Of a stretch of DNA of 64,000 bases, positions 1 through 7,939 are shown piece after piece. The first letter of the stretch is position 1; each line of letters begins with the position of its first letter. The translations under genes and the position numbers were made by a program. The DNA lies in the IMG/VR virus record IMGVR_UViG_3300043783_000034, positions 1 to 64,000 of that record; one strand, 5' to 3'. This DNA comes from a virus. Below the pieces are notes generated by a model. The model had not been told where the DNA came from. It searched no databases and worked only from the letters and a program-made list of their open reading frames with translations.

Positions 1-20
1 GCGCCCACACGGCGCGCCTC

Positions 21-512
21 CTACCCTAGCACCTCTCCCTGTCTTTGGTGCTCGCGGACCTCCGACCGCGCGGCGCTGCCCTGTCGGACATGGCTGTAGT
101 AGGATTTTGTACACAAGCCAAGACAGGCATAATCGCCTTCGAGCGGATCAAGCGTGAGTTCGCCAAGCAATGCGTCGACGACTGCCTGCGGCGATTGACG
201 CACGCGCTCGCCGCTCGCCAGCGTCACGCGCAATTCCGACGTCATTTCCGCTTTGCCCTTGCGCCTCAAGACGCGCTCGACCTTCATCTCGCCAAGGTCG
301 AGTTCGCACACCGCTTCTTCGCTGCCCTTGCGGATGGGCTCCGGGCCGGCGACCGCACGCCCTTTAAGCGCGATCCAGATCGCGTCGAGCGTCGACGTCT
401 TGCCTTGGCCGTTCTTGCCGGCGATGCGCACCAGCGGGCTGCCGGGTTCGGGCCGAATGGTGACGGCGTTGATGCGCTTAAGTCCCTTCGCGCGCAGTTC
501 GATGATATGCAT
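21..512 (-). pseudogene. Truncated AAA/SMC-type ATPase, N-terminal part only
   Basis: The first ~125 residues look like the N-terminus of a RecF/SbcC/SMC-type ATPase. They have a beta-strand start (HIIELRAKGLKRINAV) and a Walker A motif GKNGQGKTS near residues 33-41, followed by the usual strand-rich segment. Such phage proteins are normally several hundred residues long, with a coiled coil and a C-terminal Walker B/signature half. Here the match stops after LTLDPLE, and ~40 unrelated residues lead to a stop close to the window edge. Either the gene is truncated or the first ~130 bases are chimeric contig-end sequence. Its role would be DNA recombination or repair. It is transcribed leftward, divergent from the gcrA-like gene. 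Confidence 0.6.
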
Positions 513-629
513 CGGTGCAATTCTCCAGCGAGTCGGTGACCATAAACGGGTACGCCGCTGACGCCGTCAACCTCGCCCGCCATCTTCTTTCAGACGATGC
601 TCAACAATCGCTGTTGAAAACTTGCCATC

Positions 630-729
630 GGGGACAAGTGAAAAACCTGTCTCTGTCCCCACCTGTCCCCTGTCCCCGATTTGCGCAATAAAATTGCTGT
701 CCCCGACCTGTCCCCGACCACTTGTCCCC
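630..729. repeat. Cluster of seven TGTCCCC heptamers
   Basis: TGTCCCC occurs at 654-660, 664-670, 671-677, 698-704, 709-715 and 723-729, and once in reverse (GGGGACA) at 630-636. Some spacings are close to one helical turn (10, 11). The same heptamer forms a second cluster at 8264-8396 in front of a small HTH gene. It resembles iterons or a multi-site operator. The binding protein is unknown. Confidence 0.65.
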
Positions 730-764
730 TCGTTTAATTGATTGATATGACAACGATAATAACG

Positions 765-828
765 GATTCACCTGCCGATTTCCCTCGCGCGCGCGCGATT
801 CAGAGTCTCCTATAAGAAGATAGGATTC
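765..828. promoter_or_regulatory. Four GANTC sites upstream of the gcrA-like gene
   Basis: GATTC (765-769), GATTC (797-801), GAGTC (803-807) and GATTC (824-828) fall in 64 bases, against about one per 256 expected by chance. GANTC is the CcrM methylation site in Alphaproteobacteria, and GcrA acts at promoters carrying it. A -10-like TATAAG (811-816) sits just after the GAGTC. This is inferred to be a GcrA/CcrM-responsive promoter. Confidence 0.55.
808..825. promoter_or_regulatory. Palindromic operator candidate TCCTAT-N6-ATAGGA
   Basis: A perfect 6-bp inverted repeat with a 6-bp spacer. The half site recurs as ATAGGAC/GTCCTAT around the strong promoter at 61690-61728. One phage repressor may therefore read both control regions. 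Confidence 0.4.
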
Positions 829-978
829 GTTGAAAGGCCGAGTCCGCGCCGTCGCTAGGCCTGACGGCCGCTCCGGCGGTCGGCGAACATTTGTCCGATG
901 GCGGGCACTGCGGTTGACGCCGTCGCCGACGCAGCCTTACGGTCGCCGCTGCGGTGGCAGAATCGGAAAGGATTTGTG

Positions 979-1500
979 ATGGCGAACGCGGCGATCTGGA
1001 CCGACGAACAACTCGGTGTGCTCGTGCGAATGGCGGCCGGCGGCGAGGCCTACGACGCGATTGCGAGGGCTATCCGTCGCGACGGCAACGACGTACTGCG
1101 CAAAGCCGCCGAGTTGAAAATCAGGCTGGTCAGGTCTGGCGTGGCGCCGCAGCGAATCGAAGTTCGGCACCGGCCAATTGCCATTCCCGAAGAGGCAGCA
1201 CCGGTGCCGGTGGCCCGTAGACCGCCCCGCAATCCTGTTGCGGAGGCCGCTGATGCGGCAGACGTCCGAGCCCTGGGGGGGTGCAGCCTGGTATCATATC
1301 CGGAGCGCTGGCGCGGCGCGCCGCTCGCGGTGCTGAAACTCGAGCCGGAAGCTTGCCGATGGCCTGTCGGCGACGCCAAGAGCCAGGATTTCCATTTTTG
1401 CAGTGCCGAGCGCGTGATACTGCCGCGCCGCGGCGGTGAAACTCAACCCTCGATGGCGCCCTATTGCAGCCACCACCACCGAATCGCAACGGGAGGATAA
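979..1500 (+). CDS. GcrA-like cell cycle regulator
   Basis: 173 residues. The N-terminus (IWTDEQLGVLVRMAAGG...) has the GcrA-type helix-turn-helix layout. The C-terminal part has the family signature CRWPVGD...DFHFC...PYCSHHH. In Caulobacter, GcrA binds sigma70-RNA polymerase and activates promoters carrying methylated GANTC sites. ATG 979 is chosen because AAAGGA lies just upstream and the GcrA homology starts there; the reading frame is open further upstream. A phage copy could retune host or phage promoters through adenine methylation, and four GANTC sites lie just upstream. It is the first gene of the rightward early operon. Confidence 0.85.
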   Translation: MANAAIWTDEQLGVLVRMAAGGEAYDAIARAIRRDGNDVLRKAAELKIRLVRSGVAPQRIEVRHRPIAIPEEAAPVPVARRPPRNPVAEAADAADVRALGGCSLVSYPERWRGAPLAVLKLEPEACRWPVGDAKSQDFHFCSAERVILPRRGGETQPSMAPYCSHHHRIATGG

Positions 1501-1508
1501 ACGATCCC

Positions 1509-2126
1509 ATGGGACGCAAACCTCGCTCGCCCAAACCGAAAACCGAACCTGCACAAGCCGAACCGGGCCACAATAGCGGCGGCATCACCGACCAGCAGCA
1601 GGAAGCGCTGTGGTTCCAGCACCGCGGCCAGCTGGTGAACCTGCAGGGTCAGATCGACGCGCTCGTCGCCAAAAAGCGGAATGTTTACAAATCCCTCAAG
1701 GCTAATCTCGGCATCACGAAGACCGAGGCCGATTACGCGATTGGCCTTGCGGACGACGCCGACAACAAGGCGCTCCATTCGCACCGCCGGCGTATGATGC
1801 TGGCGCGCTGGGAGAACCACCCGATCGGAACCCAAGCCGACATGTTCGACGACGTCGACCGAACCCCCGGTGTCCAGAAGGCCTACAATGCCGGCAAGAA
1901 AGTTGGGTTTCTCGGCGAGCCGTGCAGTCCGCCGCACGATCCGGCAACCGAGCAGGCGCAGCGGTGGATCGCTGGCTGGCAGGACGGACAAGCCGCCAAG
2001 CTCGGGAAGGGCATCACGCCCCTCGCAAATGGCACCGATGGACAGGATGTGCGGCCGCGCTCGCTGCAGACCGGTGACACTGCCCCAGGCGTGAATGTGC
2101 CACTTGAGACGGGCGACGACCTTTGA
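1509..2126 (+). CDS. Rmf/CrpP-like domain protein
   Basis: 205 residues. After a basic N-terminus (MGRKPRSPKP) and a GHNSG motif comes a helical region, then a C-terminal stretch resembling the ribosome modulation factor/CrpP fold: AYNAGKKVGFLGE...CSPP followed by W-IAGWQDGQAAK. The precise role in phages is not known; ribosome or nucleic-acid contact is inferred from the fold. A GGGAGG ribosome binding site lies upstream. The stop overlaps the TTG start of the RusA gene. Confidence 0.6.
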   Translation: MGRKPRSPKPKTEPAQAEPGHNSGGITDQQQEALWFQHRGQLVNLQGQIDALVAKKRNVYKSLKANLGITKTEADYAIGLADDADNKALHSHRRRMMLARWENHPIGTQADMFDDVDRTPGVQKAYNAGKKVGFLGEPCSPPHDPATEQAQRWIAGWQDGQAAKLGKGITPLANGTDGQDVRPRSLQTGDTAPGVNVPLETGDDL

Positions 2127-2659
2127 CTAGCAGCGGCCTTTTCGTCGATCAGGTCATGGCCGCTGACCAGAAGGTCGCGGCCCAAGTTCCCATCGCGAAG
2201 CGGCCACCAGATCTCGCCGTCTATCTGCCCGGCGCGCCGCGCGGGAAGGGGCGGCCGCGCTCGCGCATCGCCAAGAGCAAGACCGGCAATCAATTCGTCG
2301 CGGTATATACGGATGCCGAAACGCGAAACTACGAGGCTATGCTGCGCTATGGGGGCCAGGAAGCCGCAAAGAAAGCAGGCTTCGCGGGGCCGCTCGATTG
2401 TGCGCTGCGCGTGCGCGTGACGGCCGTGTTTGCGGTCCCTGTAAGTTGGTCGAAGCGCGATAAGGCGGCCGCGATTGGCGGCCTGATTCGTCATACGTCA
2501 AAGCCTGACTGCGACAATCTGGTGAAGACGCTCGACGCGCTCAACGGCGTGGTGTGGCGCGATGATTCGCTGATCGTCGAAATGGTCATTAGAAAATTTT
2601 ATGGAGAAGTGCCGGGCCTTCACATCGAGATCTGGCGGTTCACCGGAGGACTCGTGTGA
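2123..2659 (+). CDS. rusA: RusA-family Holliday junction resolvase
   Basis: 178 residues from a TTG start that overlaps the previous stop (TTGA); ATG 2156 is an alternative. It shows the RusA signature: the basic N-terminal segment GAPRGKGRPRSR, then KPDCDNLVKTLDALNGVVW and RDD with the catalytic Asp residues. RusA dimers cut Holliday junctions symmetrically. In phages they resolve recombination intermediates before packaging. Its position between regulator genes and the primase-helicase fits early DNA metabolism. Confidence 0.9.
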   Translation: MTSSGLFVDQVMAADQKVAAQVPIAKRPPDLAVYLPGAPRGKGRPRSRIAKSKTGNQFVAVYTDAETRNYEAMLRYGGQEAAKKAGFAGPLDCALRVRVTAVFAVPVSWSKRDKAAAIGGLIRHTSKPDCDNLVKTLDALNGVVWRDDSLIVEMVIRKFYGEVPGLHIEIWRFTGGLV

Positions 2660-3312
2660 GCGATTCCTTTCATGGACTACCGCGCGGACATTTCAAAGCC
2701 ATTCTCTGTGACCCGCCGTGGCGCTTTGCGACGTGGAATAATCAAACGGCGATCCCGCAGCATAGAGGATCCAACCATAGTTCAGCGTCGCACTTCGAAA
2801 CGATGACAACGAGAGATTTGGAGCGTCTTCCGGTCGAAAACTTGGCCGCCAAAGATTGTGCTCTATTTTTGTGGGCTACTTGGCCGATGCTCAATGAAGC
2901 GCTCGAAGTCATCAAGGCATGGCGATTCGAATATAAAACCTGCGCTTTCGATTGGATGAAAGCGCACGTCGGTCAGATCGATCTTTTCCGCGACGAAGGC
3001 GATGCCTTGATGGGCATGGGATATTGGACGCGGGCCAACAGCGAGCCTTGTCTGCTCGCGACGCGCGGAAAACCTAAACGACTTAGTGCCGCCGTTCGCA
3101 TGGGGATTATCGAGCCGCGCCGCGAACATTCGCGAAAACCAGAATGCGTTCATGATCGCATCCAAAGTCTTGTCGCTGGGCCCTATCTCGAATTGTTTGC
3201 CCGGCAATCGCGCCACGGCTGGACGACATGGGGAAACGAAGCGACCAAGTTCGACCGAAAGGCCGGCGTTGTTGACGCCGCGCGCGAGTTACCAATGAAT
3301 CCTGTCCCGTAA
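2656..3312 (+). CDS. MT-A70 family adenine-N6 methyltransferase
   Basis: 218 residues from GTG 2656, coupled to rusA by a GTGA overlap with GGAGGA upstream. The catalytic motif DPPW is at residues 19-22. The MT-A70 hallmarks FLWATWPML and YKTCAFDWMK follow in order. The family transfers methyl groups from SAM to adenine N6. In phages it is usually a DNA methylase that protects against host restriction. It is one of three methylases in the window. Confidence 0.88.
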   Translation: MSDSFHGLPRGHFKAILCDPPWRFATWNNQTAIPQHRGSNHSSASHFETMTTRDLERLPVENLAAKDCALFLWATWPMLNEALEVIKAWRFEYKTCAFDWMKAHVGQIDLFRDEGDALMGMGYWTRANSEPCLLATRGKPKRLSAAVRMGIIEPRREHSRKPECVHDRIQSLVAGPYLELFARQSRHGWTTWGNEATKFDRKAGVVDAARELPMNPVP

Positions 3313-3324
3313 CGCGGGGCGGAA

Positions 3325-5715
3325 ATGGCGCGGCGATTCCCGGATTATTTCCTTGAAGAATTAAAGCGCGCGCTCAAGCCGTCCGTGGTTGTCGGCAAAT
3401 ACCGGCAACTACGTCGGGAAGGCCGGGAATACGTCGACAAGGCCAACCCGTCGTTTCACGTCAACGATCAGAAGAACTTCATCAAGGACTTCGGGGCGGG
3501 CGGCGGCAAAGCCTGCGACATCATCGAATTTGTGATGCAGGAAACCGGCTGCGATTTCAGCCAAGCGGTCGAAGAACTTGCGCACATGGCCGGATTGTCG
3601 CTGCCAAAGGAATCATCTGCGCGCTCGCCAGCGCCGGTCAAAAATGAACCCGGACCGCCGCCTGATGAGGGCGGCGACCCGGGATATGCCATCGCAACGC
3701 AGACGCAAACCTCTCCGCAGCCGGAAGGGGGCGGCGGCTTAACGGATCGCCAACGAATCGTCAAGACGTATCCATACGTGGACGCCGATGGCGGGACGAT
3801 CTTCGAAGTGTGCCGACTGGAATGGCTGAAAGACGGCAGGCGCATGAAGTCGTTCCGGCAGCGCCGCCCGGCGCCCGGCCGACCTGGCCGCTGGCTGTGG
3901 GGTCTTGAGGCGGGCACATACATTCGGCCACGATGGTCGCCGGATACATTCTCGCTCGCGAATGAAGACCGCAAGAATTGGGATGTCGCCGAGCGGATCG
4001 AGATCGAGGATGCCGCGCCGCGGGTGCTCTATCGGCTCGACGAATTGTCGGTCGAACTCGCGCAGCCGATCGAGGACCGACGCACCATTTGGGTGCCTGA
4101 GGGTGAAAAAGATACGGATACGCTTGCCGAGTGGGGGCTGTGCGGCACCTGCGTTCCCGGCGGCGCCAAGAACTTCGAGCCATGGCAGGCTGACATGCTC
4201 GCCGGCTGCGACGTCGTCATTCCCATGGATAACGATGCGGCTGGCCGCAAGGCCGCGCACGGAAAGGCGGCGGCGCTCCGCGGGAAGGCCGCACGCATTC
4301 GTGTGATCGACTTCCGTTTGCACTGGCTGGCATGCCCGGAAAAGGGCGACGTGACGGATTGGCGCGATCACGCCGGCGGCAATGCCGCGAAGCTTCTCGC
4401 CATCCTCGACAAAACGCCGGATTGGACACCCGAACCGCCCGAGTCGGTGTTCAGCGCCATCCGCTTCGTCGACGTCGATCGTCCCGGACGCGAGCTCGAA
4501 TGGTTGATAAAGGGCGTGCTCACACGTGGTGAGGTATCGATCTGGTGGGGTCCCCCAGGATGCGGCAAAAGTTTCCTCATAATCGACGCTGGCTTCGCGA
4601 TTGCGCGCGGGGGCACTTGGTTCGGCCAGCGCGTCAAGCAGGGCCTCGTCGTCTACCAGGCCGGCGAGGGCGGCCTCGGCATCAAGCGCCGCATCCGCGC
4701 CTATCGGCAGCGCCACCACGTCGACGCGCTCGACAACCTGCCCTTCGTGCTCCTGCCGAAGCCAGTGAATCTTTACGTCGACGATGCTGACACGAAGAAA
4801 ATCGTCGAGGAAATCAAGCAGTGGGCGGCCTATTACGATAGCCCGCTCGAACTCGTGGTGATCGACACATTCAGCGCAGCGTCGACCGGCGCCAATGAAA
4901 ATGCGAGCGAAGACGTCGGCCGCGTGCAGCAGCGCTGCCGTTACATCGCCGGCGAGACCGGCGCGCACGTCGCGCTCGTGCATCACACACCCAAGGCGGG
5001 CGGATCCCCGCGTGGCTGGGGCGGCTTTACCGGCAACGTCGACAACTCGATCGAGGTCATGCTCACGGAGCAGATGAACTCGCACGTGCGCTCGGATGGC
5101 ACCACGCTGCGCCGACCGATCCACCAATTCTGGATCCGCAAGCAGAAGGACGAAAAGCAAAACGAGCACTGGAATTTCGTGCTGCCGCAGGTCCGCCTCG
5201 GGACGGATGCGGACGGTGATCCGATCACGTCCTGCGTCGTTGAAGAAGTAGTCGACCGCATCACCGGGCCGCGCGCCGTGGTGCCGCCAGGCTATCTCGT
5301 GCCGAAGGGGCCCAACACTGTCCCGGTGCTCAACGCGCTCATCAGCGCCATTATCCGCCTTGGCCGGCAGCCTCCTAAGGAAATCGGGGCACCTGATTGG
5401 ACGCGCGCGGTCACAGTGACCGAGTGGCGCGGCGCCTTGATGAAGCAGCTCGATGCCGGCGAGCAGCCGGGCACCAAGGAATACAAAACCCTCAAGGAGC
5501 GCGTCGACAAGGCGATCGAGCGCACCTATGGGGCGGCGCGCTGGGACGATCCGAAGGGCGCCAACAATATTATCGTGAAGTCGGGTGAGTGGATCTGGCG
5601 GACGTCGCGCATGGTACACGGCGTCGACGAGCCGCCGGCCCCGCCGTTGCCGGCCGAAAAGCCGGCCGGTCCGCTTTTGGGCGATGCCGACATGATTCCG
5701 TTCGGCAACCGATAA
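3325..5715 (+). CDS. Primase-helicase (degenerate zinc domain, Toprim, RepA/DnaB-like ATPase)
   Basis: 796 residues. Residues ~1-95 follow a CHC2-primase zinc domain pattern (NPSFHVNDQKNFIKDFGAGGG) but lack the zinc cysteines. A Toprim domain follows at about 250-340 (VPEGEKDTDTL, MDNDAAG). Then comes a RecA-fold ATPase of the RepA/gp4 type: Walker A GPPGCGKS near residue 408 and Walker B LVVIDTFSA near 511. The C-terminal ~150 residues are less conserved. It most likely primes and unwinds DNA at the phage fork. The missing cysteines suggest altered template recognition. It is the last gene of this operon before a new promoter. Confidence 0.88.
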   Translation: MARRFPDYFLEELKRALKPSVVVGKYRQLRREGREYVDKANPSFHVNDQKNFIKDFGAGGGKACDIIEFVMQETGCDFSQAVEELAHMAGLSLPKESSARSPAPVKNEPGPPPDEGGDPGYAIATQTQTSPQPEGGGGLTDRQRIVKTYPYVDADGGTIFEVCRLEWLKDGRRMKSFRQRRPAPGRPGRWLWGLEAGTYIRPRWSPDTFSLANEDRKNWDVAERIEIEDAAPRVLYRLDELSVELAQPIEDRRTIWVPEGEKDTDTLAEWGLCGTCVPGGAKNFEPWQADMLAGCDVVIPMDNDAAGRKAAHGKAAALRGKAARIRVIDFRLHWLACPEKGDVTDWRDHAGGNAAKLLAILDKTPDWTPEPPESVFSAIRFVDVDRPGRELEWLIKGVLTRGEVSIWWGPPGCGKSFLIIDAGFAIARGGTWFGQRVKQGLVVYQAGEGGLGIKRRIRAYRQRHHVDALDNLPFVLLPKPVNLYVDDADTKKIVEEIKQWAAYYDSPLELVVIDTFSAASTGANENASEDVGRVQQRCRYIAGETGAHVALVHHTPKAGGSPRGWGGFTGNVDNSIEVMLTEQMNSHVRSDGTTLRRPIHQFWIRKQKDEKQNEHWNFVLPQVRLGTDADGDPITSCVVEEVVDRITGPRAVVPPGYLVPKGPNTVPVLNALISAIIRLGRQPPKEIGAPDWTRAVTVTEWRGALMKQLDAGEQPGTKEYKTLKERVDKAIERTYGAARWDDPKGANNIIVKSGEWIWRTSRMVHGVDEPPAPPLPAEKPAGPLLGDADMIPFGNR

Positions 5716-5721
5716 ATTGTA

Positions 5722-5793
5722 TTGACAATGGCGCGTAAATTACTATTCTCGCGGTCGTCACTTGGGCCTTCTGGCCCGCCCTCACAGAGGAGA
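5722..5793 (+). promoter_or_regulatory. Sigma70-type promoter with hairpin leader
   Basis: TTGACA (5722-5727), a 16-base spacer and TATTCT (5744-5749) are followed by a GGGCC-TTCT-GGCCC hairpin (5764-5777) and then the ribosome binding site. The 21 bases 5773-5793, ending in AGAGGAGA, are identical to the leader on the opposite strand at 10967-10987. This is a duplicated promoter/leader cassette. Confidence 0.7.
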
Positions 5794-5802
5794 ACGACGC
5801 AC

Positions 5803-6123
5803 ATGGACAAATTCCAAGCCGAATGCCTGCTCGAAGATGCGGTCCGCGAAGCGCGCGACGGTCGCTGCTACGAATGCCAGCACTGCGGCCGCACAGCGCC
5901 TTGGTGGGAAAAGGCCGAAGACATCGACCATCAAATTACCTGCGATGTGCTGCGCGCGCGAGCGGTCTTGGTTGACGGCGAGCGCGTCAAGCACAAGAAC
6001 GATGATCGGCACGTAGGGCGCGTTGGGGTGGTGCTTTTCACTCCGGCGGGATGGATCGCCGAGGTCAAATGGGGCGGTATGACGTCGACCGAGGACGTGT
6101 GCGATTTACAGGTGCAATCGTGA
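5803..6123 (+). CDS. Hypothetical protein with zinc-binding cysteine cluster
   Basis: 106 residues. ATG 5803 is preceded by AGAGGAG, which fixes the start; an upstream in-frame start would lie inside the promoter. A short-spaced CYECQHCG motif plus a later H and C (IDHQITC) suggests one zinc site near the N-terminus. The rest is a small beta-rich region (HVGRVGVVLF, WIAEVKWGG) that may be an SH3/KOW-like fold. Function unknown. It is first in a short operon driven by the promoter at 5722. Confidence 0.6.
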   Translation: MDKFQAECLLEDAVREARDGRCYECQHCGRTAPWWEKAEDIDHQITCDVLRARAVLVDGERVKHKNDDRHVGRVGVVLFTPAGWIAEVKWGGMTSTEDVCDLQVQS

Positions 6124-6353
6124 GGACAACTCGGGATATGTCGCGCAGGGAGTTGAGGACGATCACCGGCGACTTTCGTCACCTCAGCGATACGGCACGC
6201 GACATTGCGATCATGGCCGGCTGGCGCGCTGGCAAGAATACTCGTGAAATTGCCATTGCCATGGGTCTCAAGGAGTGGGAGGTCTCTTTTCGGCTTCCGA
6301 GGCTGATCGCAAATCGGAAGGCGATACAGCATCGGTCGGCCTCAGGAGAATAG
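6120..6353 (+). CDS. Small HTH-like protein
   Basis: 77 residues from GTG 6120, which overlaps the previous stop (GTGA); ATG 6138 is an alternative. The segment AGKNTREIAIAMGLKEWEVSFRLPRLIANR has helix-turn-helix spacing, and both ends are basic. It is probably a small DNA-binding regulator. The IS200/IS605 element starts only ~10 bases after its stop. Confidence 0.5.
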   Translation: MRTTRDMSRRELRTITGDFRHLSDTARDIAIMAGWRAGKNTREIAIAMGLKEWEVSFRLPRLIANRKAIQHRSASGE

Positions 6354-6372
6354 AGCGGCTCTTAACGTCTTC

Positions 6373-6392
6373 CCCTGCCTGAAGGGAGGGGA
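6373..6392. repeat. IS end hairpin on the tnpB side
   Basis: CCCCT pairs with AGGGG, and CC with GG, around a TGAA loop, with one mismatch. It lies just past the tnpB stop. In this family the 3' end of tnpB and the adjacent IS end form the guide (omega/reRNA) scaffold, so a guide RNA would be read leftward here. Confidence 0.6.
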
Positions 6393-6397
6393 TTTCT

Positions 6398-7456
6398 TCA
6401 GCAAGAGGACGACGTTCCGCCCCGGCAAAGCAACAGATTCCGAGCCGCGTTGACATCGCGATCGTGCGAAGCACCACAGTCAAAGCAGTCCCAATGCCTT
6501 ATTCCAAGACCTGCGATACCTTTAGGGCCGCCAACTGCACCGCAGTCGGAACAGGTCTGGGTCGAGAGCCTTTCGCGGACGATTTCGAATGCAACGCCGT
6601 GCCTCAAGGCTTTGTAGCGGAGTTGCTCTCGGAACATCGACCAGCCCGCATCAAGCACGGATTTCGCCATCCGCGTCTTGGCAAGCCCGGACGCATTCAC
6701 GTCGCCGACAATGACACGGCCGTGCTCGCGCACGATCCGCGTCGAGTTCACATGCAGGAAGTGTTTTCTGCAATTCTTGGTCTTGGCGTGCAGCGCCGTA
6801 GCGCACCGCTTCTGTCCTCGTTGCTGCGCCAGCGCAAGCCGCGCCTCGTGCCGCCGGTAGAACGCCGGCATCTCGATCTTGCGGCCGTCCGACAGCGTGG
6901 CAAGGTCTTTCAGCCCGAGGTCGATTGCGACCGCGGCGCCGGTCTTCGTCGCCGATTCAGCAACCTCGATCTGGAGATTGAAGTACCAGCGCCCGCGAGC
7001 ATCTTCGGCAAAGCACGCGGTCTTGATCTCGGCGTCGGCCGGGATGTTGCGGGAGAACCACAGCCGGTATGTGCGACCAAGAACGACGATCGATCCGCTC
7101 GCTTCGTCGATGCGGAAGGCGCGTGGTGCGTTGAACGGTACCCATCCGAGCGTGCCCTTCTTGCGCGATCGCCAGCGCGGACATTGCCGGTGCGTATCGC
7201 GCGATTGGACGAACTGCCGGGCGACGGTACCGACCGTGTCGCTGTGGATTCCCAACTCGCCACTGGCACCGGTCATCAGGCGCACGAAATCAAACGTGCT
7301 TGGCCATCGCGTATTCGTGCCGCCGTGTCGGCGTCGCTGTGCTTCGCGCTGCGTCGCGCAACAGTAATTCCACGCATAATTCACCGCCCCGGCCATGCGC
7401 CGCAGATGCTTGGCGCTGGTCTTATCCTTGACGCGGTAGCGGTAAGTAAGGATCAT
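6398..7456 (-). CDS. tnpB: TnpB, RNA-guided nuclease family (IS605 OrfB)
   Basis: 352 residues from ATG 7456 (MILTYRYRVKD); the frame is open 27 codons further upstream. RuvC-I Asp lies in AIDLGLKDLATL, the four-Cys zinc ribbon is CSDCG...CFDCG, and RuvC-III Asp is in SHDRDVNAARN. In the RuvC-II segment (VIVGDVNASGLAKT) the canonical Glu position is Gly. Many TnpB relatives share this VG(D/N)VNAS form and may use a displaced Glu, such as the one in IVRERLSTQ. Active TnpB proteins cut DNA beside a short motif using a guide from the IS end. Whether this copy cuts is uncertain. Confidence 0.88.
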   Translation of the reverse strand: MILTYRYRVKDKTSAKHLRRMAGAVNYAWNYCCATQREAQRRRHGGTNTRWPSTFDFVRLMTGASGELGIHSDTVGTVARQFVQSRDTHRQCPRWRSRKKGTLGWVPFNAPRAFRIDEASGSIVVLGRTYRLWFSRNIPADAEIKTACFAEDARGRWYFNLQIEVAESATKTGAAVAIDLGLKDLATLSDGRKIEMPAFYRRHEARLALAQQRGQKRCATALHAKTKNCRKHFLHVNSTRIVREHGRVIVGDVNASGLAKTRMAKSVLDAGWSMFREQLRYKALRHGVAFEIVRERLSTQTCSDCGAVGGPKGIAGLGIRHWDCFDCGASHDRDVNAARNLLLCRGGTSSSC

Positions 7457-7486
7457 GCCCCGCAACCTACTTGGTCTGAGGGCACA

Positions 7487-7939
7487 ATGCAAGACATCCG
7501 CACCGGCCGTTACGTCGTTTATAGCATCCACGCGCATTTGGTCTTTGTCACGAAATACCGCCGCGACGTGCTATCGGCGCTGGCGATCGAAGACCTGCGC
7601 AGAATCTTCGCCAAGGTATGTCGCGATTTCGGCGCTGAACTGAAGGAATGCAACGGCGAGGACGATCACGTGCATCTGTTGGTGTTCTATCCGCCGAAGG
7701 TCGCGCTCTCGAAACTAGTCAATAGCCTAAAGGGCGTATCCAGTCGGCTTTTGCGCGAGGAAAGGCCGGAAATCACCGGCCGCTACAAGACCGGCGTCCT
7801 GTGGTCGCCGTCCTACTTCGCCGCTTCGTGCGGCGGAGCACCGCTCTCGGTCATTGCCGAGTACATCAAATCTCAAAGGGAGGCGCCGCTTCCTCCCCGT
7901 CCTGAAGGACGGGGTTTCTGCGGCGCAAAAAGACGATGA
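7487..7939 (+). CDS. tnpA: TnpA, IS200-type Y1 transposase
   Basis: 150 residues from ATG 7487; a longer open frame upstream is antisense to tnpB. It shows the IS200 fold: HAHLVFVTKYRRDVL, the HUH metal motif in DHVHLLVFYPP, and the catalytic Tyr in VIAEYIKSQ near the end. The protein acts on single-stranded DNA and recognises the terminal hairpins. The last ~15 codons run through the 7895-7914 hairpin. The stop overlaps the ATG of the next small gene. Confidence 0.9.
   Translation: MQDIRTGRYVVYSIHAHLVFVTKYRRDVLSALAIEDLRRIFAKVCRDFGAELKECNGEDDHVHLLVFYPPKVALSKLVNSLKGVSSRLLREERPEITGRYKTGVLWSPSYFAASCGGAPLSVIAEYIKSQREAPLPPRPEGRGFCGAKRR
7895..7914. repeat. IS end hairpin on the tnpA side
   Basis: A perfect 8-bp stem, CCCCGTCC/GGACGGGG, with a TGAA loop. 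It is similar in sequence and loop to the hairpin at 6373-6392, as expected for TnpA recognition sites. Confidence 0.75.

Larger units (their letters stand above)
513..978. other. Divergent intergenic regulatory region
   Basis: No convincing gene lies here. The region separates the leftward ATPase fragment from the rightward early operon. It contains seven TGTCCCC heptamers, an AT-rich stretch (about 731-763), four GANTC sites and a TCCTAT/ATAGGA palindrome, each listed separately. It reads as a control region, possibly also a replication origin. Confidence 0.6.
6363..7925. mobile_element. IS200/IS605-family insertion sequence
   Basis: It carries divergent tnpA (+) and tnpB (-) with 30 bases between their starts. 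Both ends carry the subterminal hairpins expected of this family: an imperfect CCCCTGCC-TGAA-GGGAGGGG at 6373-6392, and a perfect 8-bp CCCCGTCC-TGAA-GGACGGGG at 7895-7914. TTAACGTC next to the left hairpin resembles the right-end tip of related elements. Exact termini cannot be fixed without an empty site. The element lies between small genes and breaks no recognisable frame. Confidence 0.8.

Noticed and set aside
3739-5619. 626-residue open frame antisense to the primase-helicase
   Set aside because: Shadow ORF typical of high-GC coding DNA: the sense strand has clear Toprim and Walker motifs, while this frame has no recognisable domain or RBS.
5764-5777. GGGCC-TTCT-GGCCC hairpin as a terminator
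   Set aside because: There is no T-run after it, it lies between a promoter and an RBS, and it recurs in the leader at 10967-11040. It is better read as a leader element.
6464-7486. Long N-terminal extension of the tnpA frame
   Set aside because: It is antisense to tnpB. The real IS200 transposase homology begins at ATG 7487.
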